Source of the DNA: [Flexibacter] sp. ATCC 35103
GTDB taxonomy: Bacteria; Bacteroidota; Bacteroidia; Flavobacteriales; Flavobacteriaceae
Assembly (NCBI RefSeq): GCF_001975985.1
Contig: NZ_MTQF01000006.1
Location: forward strand, 62,001-126,000
Length of the DNA stretch: 64,000 nt
Reading direction: 5' to 3'
The translations under genes were made by a program, and so were the position numbers. The notes beneath the pieces are model-generated. The model saw only the letters and a list, made by a program, of their open reading frames with translations. It was not told where the DNA came from and did no database searches. This document shows, piece by piece, positions 1 to 9,536 of the stretch; position 1 is the stretch's first letter, and every line of letters starts with the position of its first letter.

Positions 1-779
1 TGATACATGGCAGATATATTCATATGGTACTCGGGCATATTAAAATTTGTTCCTATATCTACTATATCCTTATATCCTCTGATCCCTCTAAAAGCGACAA
101 GAGGTTCAATATTAAAATCATTGATCCTGCTGGATACATATAGCTTATAACTTATGGCAGAATAAAATACCTGATTGTCTACGTATCTTCTTTCACCATT
201 ATCATTTTCAAAAAAAACATTGTTTAAATTTGGAACAGCAGCCTGAATCGTTAATAATTTTGAGGTATATGAAATACCAAAATCCCCATCTAAAGCTCCG
301 CCTTCATCAAAATTCTGAACCGAAGGATCGTCAATATTACCATTAATCTTGCTTTTATCAAGAGATAGAAATCGGGCTCCAAGCGAAAGTCCAAAATTTA
401 TTTTGCGATCCTCTCCGTCAATTGGCAAATGATAGGCAAAAGTTCCCAAAATTCTTGAGTTGGTAATCAAACCTGCTCTGTCACTATTAAAATTAAGACC
501 GTAGGCAAGTCTGCTATCCGGATTATATTCAGCTGTTGCATACATTAGAACCGGATTTCCGGGTACCTGATCCCATTGTCTCTGATAGCCAATATTTAAA
601 TTCACACCTTTATTTAACCCCGCCATTGCAGGATTCCCTAAATATTGATTTTGGTAATACATGGCTTCAAATTTGTTTAATTGTGCATTAGCCAGGTTTG
701 TAAACAAGAATAGTACACTCAAAAACGAGATTGGTCTCATAGCAAATAATCTCATAAATATTTTTTTACTTGTATTCAT
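1..779 (-). CDS. PorP/SprF family type IX secretion membrane protein, 3' end cut by window edge
   Basis: Reading the minus strand from the ATG at 777-779 gives an open frame of 259 codons that leaves the window at base 1. The N-terminus is a signal peptide ending near NLANA-Q. It is followed by the YYQNQYLGNPAMAG stretch and then beta-barrel-like strands with many aromatic and Asn residues, as in the PorP/SprF family of outer-membrane proteins. In gliding Bacteroidota these proteins partner with T9SS substrates carrying the type-B sorting domain (SprB with SprF is the known pair). It starts 54 bases after the stop of the giant type-B protein on the same strand, so the two are probably co-transcribed and this is its dedicated secretion or anchoring partner. 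The C-terminal part lies outside the window. Confidence 0.88.
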   Translation of the reverse strand, partial: MNTSKKIFMRLFAMRPISFLSVLFLFTNLANAQLNKFEAMYYQNQYLGNPAMAGLNKGVNLNIGYQRQWDQVPGNPVLMYATAEYNPDSRLAYGLNFNSDRAGLITNSRILGTFAYHLPIDGEDRKINFGLSLGARFLSLDKSKINGNIDDPSVQNFDEGGALDGDFGISYTSKLLTIQAAVPNLNNVFFENDNGERRYVDNQVFYSAISYKLYVSSRINDFNIEPLVAFRGIRGYKDIVDIGTNFNMPEYHMNISAMY

Positions 780-833
780 ATCTATATGGTTATGATATAA
801 CAATTTTATTATTTTAACTTTTAACCCTGGGCT

Positions 834-3800
834 TTAATCCCCAAGCATGGTAATAAATCCTTTGATTTTAGGTAAATTATCTCCCAGATCAATCAGATAA
901 TAATAGGTATCATTGCTTAGCGGAGATCCGCTGTAAGATCCGTCCCATTCATTACTGTATGATTTTTTATAATATACTATTCGACCTGCTCTGTCATATA
1001 CCGTTACAGTATTGTTTGGATATAGAAGGATGTCCTTAATTTCCCAGAAATCATTTTTTCCATCTCCATTTGGTGAGAGAATATTATTTGCTGTAACCTG
1101 ATCCGGTGAAGCACCTTTATATACTGTAATGGTATAAGTTTCTTTTGTTACACCATCCTGAGCCGTGATTATTGTCTGAATGATATTCTCACCCAAGTTC
1201 AGCACTATTGGCATACTTGGAGCTGAATTTGAAACAGGTAATCCGTTTACAGTTATTTTGGATGCAGGATCTGTCACTGTAGGAGTAACTGTTATAGAGT
1301 TTACATCATATTTAACAGCTGCACTATAATTATAGACATCTGTTTGGAATTCCGGCGTTAATGTACCTTCACTAATCGTTAAATCAGATAAAGATGCAGT
1401 ATCTGAACTCTCTTTTGTAATGTTCAGCAGGTACGTTTTCGTTGTTAAACCATCTGCCGAAGTCACTTTGATAACCATAATATTTTGCCCTGACAATAAA
1501 GAAACCGGCGTTATAGATCCACCATTTGAAATTGTAACTCCATTGATCGTTATTGTTGCCAAAGGATCATCAGATGCTACTGTTATTGTCTCTGTGTCAA
1601 CGTTACTTCCTACAGTTACATTATATAAAAGTACATCTGGTGAGAAAGCAGGATTTAAAACCCCATTGTTAATAGTCAGACTTGCTAGGTTAACATCGTT
1701 TGGTGATGTTACAGTTAATATTCCGGTAACATAAGTAATACTATAATTAGAATCTACTGCATTACTTACCGTAATCGCATAAACTCCGGCTGGACTTGTT
1801 GCATTTGCAATTGTAGCAATAGTTGGTAATGCACTCAAACTTGCAGCAGTATCACCGTTTACAAAACCACTATAACTTGCAGTTAACGTAGGGTTCGGAG
1901 TACCATAGGCTCTTGTCTTATTATCTGCTGTAATAATTAAGGAAGCCGTTGTTACGGTTAGATTTCCATTGATATAGTTTATTACATAATTTGTACTTAA
2001 TGCCCCACTCACTAGTATTGGATATGTACCAATAGTACTTCCTGTAACAGCTGTTGTAGTGATCGTTGGCGCAGTGGTCAAACTCGCTACCGTATCACCG
2101 TTTACAAATCCTGTATAACTAGCCGTCAAGGTTGGGTTTGCTGATCCGTATATTTTTGTTTGCGCATCTACCGTAATAGTCAAAGTTGCCTGAGTTACCG
2201 TCAAACTTCCTGCAACATAACTGATGATGTAATTATCATTTACCGCTCCAATTGCCGTGATCGGATACGTTCCAACAATGCTGGTGTTATCCGCTGTTGT
2301 AGAAATGGTTGGCGGAGTGATTAAACTTGTCGCCGTATCACCGTTTACGAATCCTGCATAACTTGCCGTCAAGGTTGGGTTTGCTGATCCATAAACTTTT
2401 GTTTGCGCATCAGCAGTAATAGTCAAAGCTGCCTGAGTTACCGTCAAACTTCCCGCAACATAACTGATTGTATAATTATCATTCACTGCACCAATTGCCG
2501 TGATCGGATACGTTCCTACAATGCTGGTGTTATCCGCTGTTGTACTTATGGTTGGCTGAGTTGTTAAACTCGCAACGGTATCACCGTTTACAAATCCTGC
2601 ATAACTTGCCGTCAAGTTTGGGTTTGCTGATCCATATATTTTTGTTTGCGCATCAGCAGTAATGGTCAAAGTGGCTTGTGTTACCGTCAAACTTCCCGCA
2701 ACATAGCTGATCGTATAATTATCATTTACAGCTCCGATTGCCGTGATTGGATAGCTTCCCACAATACTGGTGTTATCCGCTGTTGTGCTGATAGTTGGCT
2801 GAGTCGTTAAACTCGCAGCGGTATCACCGTTTACAAATCCGGCATAACTAGCCGTCAAGGTTGGGTTTGCTGATCCATATATTTTTGTTTGCGCATCAGC
2901 AGTAATGGTTAAAGTGGCTTGCGTTACAGTCAAACTTCCCGCAACATAGCTGATCGTATAATTATCATTTACAGCTCCTGTTGCCGTGATTGGATACGTT
3001 CCCACAATGCTTGTATTATCCGCTGTTGTGCTGATCGTTGGCTGAGTGGTTAGACTACTCGCAGTATCCCCGTTCACAAATCCAGTATAACTTGCCGTTA
3101 AGACTGGGTTTGCTGATCCATAGATTTTCGTTTGGTCATCAGCACTAATAGTCAAAGCTGCCTGAGTTACTGTCAAACTTCCCGCAACATAACTGATCGT
3201 GTAATTATCATTTACTGCACCAACAGCCGTGATCGGATACGTTCCTACAATGCTGGTGTTATCCGCTGTTGTGCTAATCGTTGGCTGAGTAGTTAAAGTC
3301 GTAGCGGTATCACCGTTTACAAATCCAGTATAACTTGCCGTCAAGACTGGGTTTGCTGATCCATATATTTTTGTTTGCGCATCAGCCGTAATAGTCAAAG
3401 CTGCCTGAGTTACTGTCAAATTTCCCGCAACATAACTGATCGTGTAATTATCATTTACTGCATCAACAGCCGTGATCGGGTATGTTCCCACAATGCTCGT
3501 ATTATCTGCTGTTGTGCTGATCGTTGGCTGAGTAGTTAAGCTTGTCGCTGTATCACCGTTTACAAATCCAGTATAACTTGCCGTTAAGGTTGGGTTTGCT
3601 GATCCATATATTTTTGTCTGGGCATCGGCCGTAATAGTCAAAGTGGCTTGGGTTACCGTCAAACTTCCCGCAACATAACTGATCGTATAATTATCATTTA
3701 CAGCTCCGATTGCCGTGATTGGATACGTTCCCACAATACTGGTGTTATCCGCTGTTGTGCTGATCGTTGGCTGAGTTGTTAAAGTCGCAGCGGTATCACC

Positions 3801-6800
3801 GTTTACAAATCCTGTATAACTTGCTGTTAAGGTCGGGTTTGCTGATCCGTAGATTTTCGTCTGCGCATCTGCCGTAATAGTCAAAGCTGCAGGATTAACT
3901 GTTAAAGTCCCATCAGTATAGGCGATCGTATAATTTGGACTAACTGCACCACTTGCTGTTACTGGATAGGATCCAACTGGGCTACTTTGAACAGCTGTCG
4001 TACTAATTGTTGGCAACGTGGTTAAACTGGTTTCAGTATCACCGTTTACAAATCCAACATAACTAACTGTCAAAGTAGGATTTACATCCCCGTATATTTT
4101 ATTTTGATTATTTGCAACAATTGTCAATAAAGTTGTAGCAGTTACAGTCAGAGTTCCGTCAATATTAGTAATTATATAATTAGAATCTATTGCTCCACTT
4201 ACTGCAATTGGATATGTTCCAACAGGACTTGCTATGGTCGCTGTTGTGGTAATTGTTGGCTGAGTCGTTAAACTCGCTGCCGTATCCCCATTTACAAATC
4301 CGGTATAACTTACTGTTAAGACAGGATTTGTATCTCCGTAAACTTTACTTTTATTGTCAGCTGTTACGGTCAAAGCCGCCTGGGTTACCGTCAAACTTCC
4401 CGCAACATAACTGATCGTGTAATTATCATTCACGGCACCAATTGCCGTGATCGGATACGTTCCTACAATGCTCGTGTTATCTGCTGTTGTAGTAATGGTT
4501 GGCTGAGTAGTTAAACTTGCTGTCGTATCACCATTTACAAATCCTGTATAACTTGCCGTTAAGACTGGGTTTGCAGATCCATAGATTTTTGTATGTGCAT
4601 CGGCCGTAATAGTTAAAGTGGCCTTAGTTACTGTCAGATTTCCAGCTACATAACTGATCGTGTAATTATCATTTACCGCCCCTGTTGCCGTGATTGGATA
4701 CGTTCCTACAATGCTCGTGTTATCTGCTGTTGTGCTGATCGTTGGCAGAGTGGTTAAACTCGCTGCCGTATCACCATTTACAAATCCTGCATAACTTGCC
4801 GTTAAGGTCGGGTTTGCTGATCCGTAGATTTTTGTCTGTGCATCAGCCGTAATAGTTAAAGTGGCCTTAGTTACCGTCAAACTTCCGGCCACATAACTGA
4901 TCGTGTAATTATCATTTACAGCTCCGATTGCCGTGATTGGATACGTTCCTACAATGCTCGTGTTATCTGCTGTTGTAGTAATGGTTGGCTGAGTGGTTAA
5001 ACTTGCTGCCGTATCACCATTTACAAATCCTGCATAACTTGCCGTTAAGGTCGGGTTTGCTGATCCATATATTTTTGTTTGTGCATCTGCTGTAATAGTC
5101 AAAGTGGCTTGCGTTACCGTCAAACTGCCCGCAACATAAGTGATGATGTAATTGTCATTTACAGCTCCTGTTGCCGTGATCGGATACGTTCCCACAATGC
5201 TGGTATTATCCGCTGTCGTACTGATTGTTGGCTGAGTGGTTAAACTTGCTGCCGTATCACCGTTTACAAATCCGGTATAACTTACTGTTAAGGCAGGATT
5301 TGTATCTCCGTAAACTTTACTTTTATTGTCAGCTGTTATAATCAAAGTGGCTTGCGTTACTGTCAGACTTCCGGCAACATAACTGATCGTGTAATTATCA
5401 TTCACTGCCCCTGTTGCCGTGATCGGATACGTTCCTACAATGCTCGTGTTATCTGCTGTTGTGCTGATCGTTGGCTGAGTGGTTAAACTCGCTGCCGTAT
5501 CACCATTTACAAATCCTGCATAACTTGCCGTTAAGGTCGGGTTTGCAGATCCATATATTTTTGTTTGCGCATCGGCTGTAATAGTTAAAGTGGCTTGCGT
5601 TACCGTCAAACTGCCCGCAACATAAGTGATGATGTAATTGTCATTTACAGCTCCTGTTGCCGTGATTGGATATGTTCCCACAATGCTCGTGTTATCTGCT
5701 GTTGTAGTAATGGTTGGCTGAGTAGTTAAACTTGCTGTCGTATCACCATTTACAAATCCTGCATAACTTGCCGTTAAGACTGGGTTTGCAGATCCATATA
5801 TTTTTGTATGTGCATCAGCCGTAATAGTTAAAGTGGCCTTAGTTACCGTCAAACTTCCGGCCACATAACTGATCGTGTAATTATCATTTACAGCTCCGAT
5901 TGCCGTGATTGGATACGTTCCTACAATGCTCGTGTTATCTGCTGTTGTAATAATGGTTGGCTGAGTAGTTAAACTTGCTGCCGTATCACCATTTACAAAT
6001 CCTGTATAACTTGCCGTTAAGACTGGGTTTGCAGATCCATAGATTTTTGTATGTGCATCTGCTGTAATAGTCAAAGTGGCTTGCGTTACCGTAAAACTGC
6101 CCGCAACATAAGTGATGATGTAATTATCATTTACCGCCCCTGTTGCCGTGATTGGATATGTTCCCACAATACTGGTATTATCCGCTGTTGTAGTGATCGT
6201 TGGCTGAGTCGTTAAACTTGTCGCCGTATCACCGTTTACGAATCCTGCATAACTTGCCGTTAAGGTCGGGTTTGCAGATCCATATATTTTTGTCTGTGCA
6301 TCGGCCGTAATAGTTAAAGTGGCTTGCGTTACTGTCAAACTGCCCGCAACATAACTGATCGTGTAATTATCATTCACTGCCCCTGTTGCCGTGATCGGAT
6401 ACGTTCCTACAATGCTCGTGTTATCTGCTGTTGTGCTGATCGTTGGCTGAGTGGTTAAACTCGCTGCCGTATCACCATTTACAAATCCTGCATAACTTGC
6501 CGTTAAGGTCGGGTTTGCAGATCCATATATTTTTGTTTGCGCATCGGCTGTAATAGTCAAAGTGGCTTGCGTTACCGTTAAACTGCCCGCAACATAAGTG
6601 ATGATGTAATTGTCATTTACGGCTCCTGTTGCCGTGATTGGATATGTTCCCACAATGCTCGTGTTATCTGCTGTTGTAGTAATGGTTGGCTGAGTAGTTA
6701 AACTCGCTGCGGTATCTCCGTTGACAAATCCACTGTAACTTACAGTTAAAGTCGGATTGGCATCTGCGTAAGCTTTACTTTGATTATCCGCTGTGATGGT

Positions 6801-9467
6801 AAGTGTTACAGGTGTCACCGTCAAGGTTCCTGCAACATAACTAATGGTATAATTTGGATCTACTGCGCCACTTGCCGTAATCGAATACGTTCCGGCAGGA
6901 CTTGCTGTAGCTGCTGTTGTAGTAATTGTTGGCGCTGTGGTTAAACTCGCTGCGGTATCTCCGTTTACAAATCCACTGTAACTTACCGTTAAAATTGGAT
7001 TTGCATCTGCGTAAGCTTTAGTTTGATTATCCGCTGTGATGGTAAGCGCAACAGGTGTAACTGTACTTGAAACTGTAGATACATTAACAGTTGTCGCATT
7101 ATTACTCGTTAAAACTACATCGCCTGAATAACTTCCTACCGGAGTCGCTTTTAATCTAATATATACTGGTGTAGATGCAATAATACCAGCTGCTCCAATT
7201 GTAACGGTACTTGCAAATGTGATATCGTCTGTACTTACTTCAAAACCTGAAGGTGGCGTAACTAAAATTCCTCCTGCCATATCTGTTCCGGAAACATTAA
7301 AAGTCCCCGATGTTGATGGAGTACCATAAGTTGTACTTAATGCAGATAAAGTTCCGGTTGCTACAATAGTTGGTTCGGTTCTGGTTACTGTTACTGTATA
7401 AGTATCAATTGTAGTACCATCCTGGGCCGTCACAATTGTGGTAATAACATTTGGACCAACGGCCAAAGCGATAGCTCCCGAAGCATTTCCGCTTACAACA
7501 GCAACTCCATTTACAGTTACTATTGCATTAGTATCTGTAGTCGTTGGTGTTACTGTTAAGCTCGTAATTGCATTGGCAACATTAGCCGTATATATAGTCG
7601 TACCTGTTGCAAAAACAGGGTTTAATGTACCTTGGCTTATAGCTAAATTGCTTAATGTTGCTAGATTATTAAGTGTTGTAACTCCGGCAGGATTTCCTGT
7701 ACTTACTGTAGATAAATATAACTCATCAGTTGCTGAACCATTTCGCTCTACTACCATAAGCTGATAAGTAGTTCCTGGATTTAAACCCGTTATATTTACA
7801 GTTGTTCCTATACCATTGTAAATACAGTACCAACCTGATGTACCTATTTGAGTTCCAGCGCCAAAAGCAGCATTAGCCGTGTAAGCTGTATAATCTACAG
7901 GAACCGGGCTGCCACTTGCTCCGGCATACATAAATATTGTTCTTGAAGATCCATTACCATTTGTCCAGCTTGCTGTTGTTGTGGTACCTGTTGTTCCGGT
8001 AAAAATAACGTTAGTCGCCTGAACAATTGGTCCAAATAATGGGTTATTACGAAAAACGGATGTACTGCCAAATGTATAATTAGTTGCAGCTAAATCATTC
8101 TTTCCATCTCCATCAAAATCAGCAATTGCTATAGTATATGTATTGGGACGAATGGTAAAATCAACTTTAGATGCAAAATTAATAGAGGTGCCTAGAGGTG
8201 ACGTATTACGCAAAATTGAAATAAAATTATCAACAGCGTTACGAGTTCCTATCGCTAATTCTGGATTTCCATCACCGTCTATATCTCCTATTGCGATACC
8301 TGTAGGATTTGAATTACATATAAAATCCGTTTTAGGGGCAAAATTTATATTCCCAACACCAGATGATATATTACGGAAAATCGACACTGAACTACTATCT
8401 CTATTAGGAACAGCTATATCTGCTTTACCATCATTATTAAGATCTCCTATTGCAACATTGTAAGGAGTTGTAGCAGTTGGAAAAGTACTTTGGCTTCCAA
8501 AACTAATAATACCACTTACAGATGTATTATGATATACTGATATTGTGTTAGCAGTAGAATTGGCTGTTACCACATCACCAAGACTATCTCCATCCAAATC
8601 TGCAATTGCCACAGCAACAGGATCAGTTCCAGTTGGAAAATCTAATTTAGAAGCAAAATTAATATTTCCAATTCCATTCGATGTATTTCGTAAAACTGAT
8701 ATCGAAGCATCACTTTTATTAGCTGTCACTAAATCAGCTTTTCCATCTCCATCAATGTCTCGAATAGCAACACTATAAGGATTTGTACCTGTTGGATAAC
8801 GTGTAGATTGAATAGCAAAATCTATCGTAGCAATTGATGACGTATTTAAACAAATTTCAACATTATTAGAAGTACTAGATGTCACTGCTAAATCTAGCTT
8901 GCCATCACCATCCAAATCACCTGCCGCAATACCAAGAGGATTTACCGATACTATGGCGAAGTCTTTTTTAACCAAAAAAGAACTACCAGTAATAGAGCCA
9001 CTTGTAGAGTTATTTTGGTGAATAGATATTCTTGTCGTGCCACCACCTGCAGCGTTAGTAAGTACCGCAATATCTGCTTTACCATCACCATTAAAATCAC
9101 CTATTGTAATATTCACTGCAGTACCTGCATCTGAAAAGCCTACTTGATTTGAAATATCATCGATAGTTATATTTCCTTTACTTGGTGTAAAAGTTGTATG
9201 AAATGGAATCGCAGAATATCCCACTAAAACAGTCGCTCCATTTAATACTGATATAGGCTGGTAAGTTCCCCCAACAGGCACTGTAACCGTCAAGCTAGTT
9301 GTACTTGCAGCTGTAACAGTTGCCTGAGTAGCACCAAAAAACACAATATTTTCAGCTATTGTTGCACTAAACCCAGATCCGTTTATTGTTACTGTAGTCC
9401 CAATCGACCCACTAGTTGGACTAAAATTGGTTATAACTGGAGCCTGAGCAATAACTGATTGAAACAC
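834..9467 (-). CDS. Giant MBG-repeat surface protein with T9SS type-B sorting domain (probable adhesin; 5' end interrupted)
   Basis: About 2877 residues. An IPT/TIG-like Ig fold (roughly 9-92) is followed by seven FG-GAP/VCBS repeats of the type DGDGKADI (about 120-455), a fibronectin-like stretch, a cadherin-like beta-sandwich (about 600-690), 22 MBG domains of about 81 residues (about 805-2587), two more cadherin-like domains, and a C-terminal gliding-motility sorting domain with SPNGDGKNDFWEI, VYDRAGRIVY and a closing GFITMLGD. The type-B sorting domain implies export by T9SS and a role as a surface filament or adhesin (inference). The open frame can only begin at a GTG at 9465-9467. The natural signal peptide starts at the ATG at 9534-9536 but is cut by an in-frame TAG at 9483-9485, so as written the product lacks a complete signal peptide. 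It pairs with the downstream PorP/SprF gene. It may be a pseudogene. Confidence 0.85.
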   Translation of the reverse strand: MFQSVIAQAPVITNFSPTSGSIGTTVTINGSGFSATIAENIVFFGATQATVTAASTTSLTVTVPVGGTYQPISVLNGATVLVGYSAIPFHTTFTPSKGNITIDDISNQVGFSDAGTAVNITIGDFNGDGKADIAVLTNAAGGGTTRISIHQNNSTSGSITGSSFLVKKDFAIVSVNPLGIAAGDLDGDGKLDLAVTSSTSNNVEICLNTSSIATIDFAIQSTRYPTGTNPYSVAIRDIDGDGKADLVTANKSDASISVLRNTSNGIGNINFASKLDFPTGTDPVAVAIADLDGDSLGDVVTANSTANTISVYHNTSVSGIISFGSQSTFPTATTPYNVAIGDLNNDGKADIAVPNRDSSSVSIFRNISSGVGNINFAPKTDFICNSNPTGIAIGDIDGDGNPELAIGTRNAVDNFISILRNTSPLGTSINFASKVDFTIRPNTYTIAIADFDGDGKNDLAATNYTFGSTSVFRNNPLFGPIVQATNVIFTGTTGTTTTASWTNGNGSSRTIFMYAGASGSPVPVDYTAYTANAAFGAGTQIGTSGWYCIYNGIGTTVNITGLNPGTTYQLMVVERNGSATDELYLSTVSTGNPAGVTTLNNLATLSNLAISQGTLNPVFATGTTIYTANVANAITSLTVTPTTTDTNAIVTVNGVAVVSGNASGAIALAVGPNVITTIVTAQDGTTIDTYTVTVTRTEPTIVATGTLSALSTTYGTPSTSGTFNVSGTDMAGGILVTPPSGFEVSTDDITFASTVTIGAAGIIASTPVYIRLKATPVGSYSGDVVLTSNNATTVNVSTVSSTVTPVALTITADNQTKAYADANPILTVSYSGFVNGDTAASLTTAPTITTTAATASPAGTYSITASGAVDPNYTISYVAGTLTVTPVTLTITADNQSKAYADANPTLTVSYSGFVNGDTAASLTTQPTITTTADNTSIVGTYPITATGAVNDNYIITYVAGSLTVTQATLTITADAQTKIYGSANPTLTASYAGFVNGDTAASLTTQPTISTTADNTSIVGTYPITATGAVNDNYTISYVAGSLTVTQATLTITADAQTKIYGSANPTLTASYAGFVNGDTATSLTTQPTITTTADNTSIVGTYPITATGAVNDNYIITYVAGSFTVTQATLTITADAHTKIYGSANPVLTASYTGFVNGDTAASLTTQPTIITTADNTSIVGTYPITAIGAVNDNYTISYVAGSLTVTKATLTITADAHTKIYGSANPVLTASYAGFVNGDTTASLTTQPTITTTADNTSIVGTYPITATGAVNDNYIITYVAGSLTVTQATLTITADAQTKIYGSANPTLTASYAGFVNGDTAASLTTQPTISTTADNTSIVGTYPITATGAVNDNYTISYVAGSLTVTQATLIITADNKSKVYGDTNPALTVSYTGFVNGDTAASLTTQPTISTTADNTSIVGTYPITATGAVNDNYIITYVAGSLTVTQATLTITADAQTKIYGSANPTLTASYAGFVNGDTAASLTTQPTITTTADNTSIVGTYPITAIGAVNDNYTISYVAGSLTVTKATLTITADAQTKIYGSANPTLTASYAGFVNGDTAASLTTLPTISTTADNTSIVGTYPITATGAVNDNYTISYVAGNLTVTKATLTITADAHTKIYGSANPVLTASYTGFVNGDTTASLTTQPTITTTADNTSIVGTYPITAIGAVNDNYTISYVAGSLTVTQAALTVTADNKSKVYGDTNPVLTVSYTGFVNGDTAASLTTQPTITTTATIASPVGTYPIAVSGAIDSNYIITNIDGTLTVTATTLLTIVANNQNKIYGDVNPTLTVSYVGFVNGDTETSLTTLPTISTTAVQSSPVGSYPVTASGAVSPNYTIAYTDGTLTVNPAALTITADAQTKIYGSANPTLTASYTGFVNGDTAATLTTQPTISTTADNTSIVGTYPITAIGAVNDNYTISYVAGSLTVTQATLTITADAQTKIYGSANPTLTASYTGFVNGDTATSLTTQPTISTTADNTSIVGTYPITAVDAVNDNYTISYVAGNLTVTQAALTITADAQTKIYGSANPVLTASYTGFVNGDTATTLTTQPTISTTADNTSIVGTYPITAVGAVNDNYTISYVAGSLTVTQAALTISADDQTKIYGSANPVLTASYTGFVNGDTASSLTTQPTISTTADNTSIVGTYPITATGAVNDNYTISYVAGSLTVTQATLTITADAQTKIYGSANPTLTASYAGFVNGDTAASLTTQPTISTTADNTSIVGSYPITAIGAVNDNYTISYVAGSLTVTQATLTITADAQTKIYGSANPNLTASYAGFVNGDTVASLTTQPTISTTADNTSIVGTYPITAIGAVNDNYTISYVAGSLTVTQAALTITADAQTKVYGSANPTLTASYAGFVNGDTATSLITPPTISTTADNTSIVGTYPITAIGAVNDNYIISYVAGSLTVTQATLTITVDAQTKIYGSANPTLTASYTGFVNGDTVASLTTAPTITTTAVTGSTIGTYPILVSGALSTNYVINYINGNLTVTTASLIITADNKTRAYGTPNPTLTASYSGFVNGDTAASLSALPTIATIANATSPAGVYAITVSNAVDSNYSITYVTGILTVTSPNDVNLASLTINNGVLNPAFSPDVLLYNVTVGSNVDTETITVASDDPLATITINGVTISNGGSITPVSLLSGQNIMVIKVTSADGLTTKTYLLNITKESSDTASLSDLTISEGTLTPEFQTDVYNYSAAVKYDVNSITVTPTVTDPASKITVNGLPVSNSAPSMPIVLNLGENIIQTIITAQDGVTKETYTITVYKGASPDQVTANNILSPNGDGKNDFWEIKDILLYPNNTVTVYDRAGRIVYYKKSYSNEWDGSYSGSPLSNDTYYYLIDLGDNLPKIKGFITMLGD
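1708..7062 (-). repeat. 22 tandem 243-bp coding repeats (MBG domains)
   Basis: The central part of the adhesin gene is 22 in-frame copies of a unit of about 243 bp (about 81 residues; typical core ADAQTKIYGSANPTLTASY, then GFVNGDTAASLTTQPTI). The inner copies are nearly identical, and the outermost and a few central copies are diverged. The endings NDNYTISY and NDNYIITY alternate over copies 2-9, which gives a 486-bp dimeric period in that stretch. The unusual NKSKVYGDTNP start appears in copies 8 and 12, exactly four units apart. This pattern indicates growth by unequal crossing-over of multi-unit blocks. Copy number may vary between strains and could be mis-assembled. Confidence 0.9.
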
Positions 9468-9536
9468 TGATAAAAGTGCGATCTAACAAAACAAAAATGA
9501 TTTTCTTGTAAGTGTAAAAGTAAAGGTTCTAATCAT
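9468..9536 (-). pseudogene. Severed 5' end (signal peptide) of the giant adhesin gene
   Basis: On the minus strand an ATG at 9534-9536 opens 17 codons, MIRTFTFTLTRKSFLFC, then TAG (9483-9485). The same frame continues IALLSVFQSVIAQA into the adhesin body. Joined, this is a textbook Sec signal peptide: positive n-region, hydrophobic core, and cleavage after AQA. The stop falls inside the hydrophobic core. A single base change from a leucine codon (TTG to TAG) would explain it, although other ancestors are possible. I therefore assign this segment to the downstream gene as its broken start. Confidence 0.85.

Noticed and set aside
1708..7062. CRISPR-like or satellite repeat
   Set aside because: The 243-bp units are in frame, have no spacers and encode an intact protein domain each.
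1420..8778. Four plus-strand open frames inside the adhesin gene
   Set aside because: They lie opposite a gene with clear FG-GAP, MBG and cadherin-like domains. Their predicted proteins are low-complexity and repeat-derived, without any domain.
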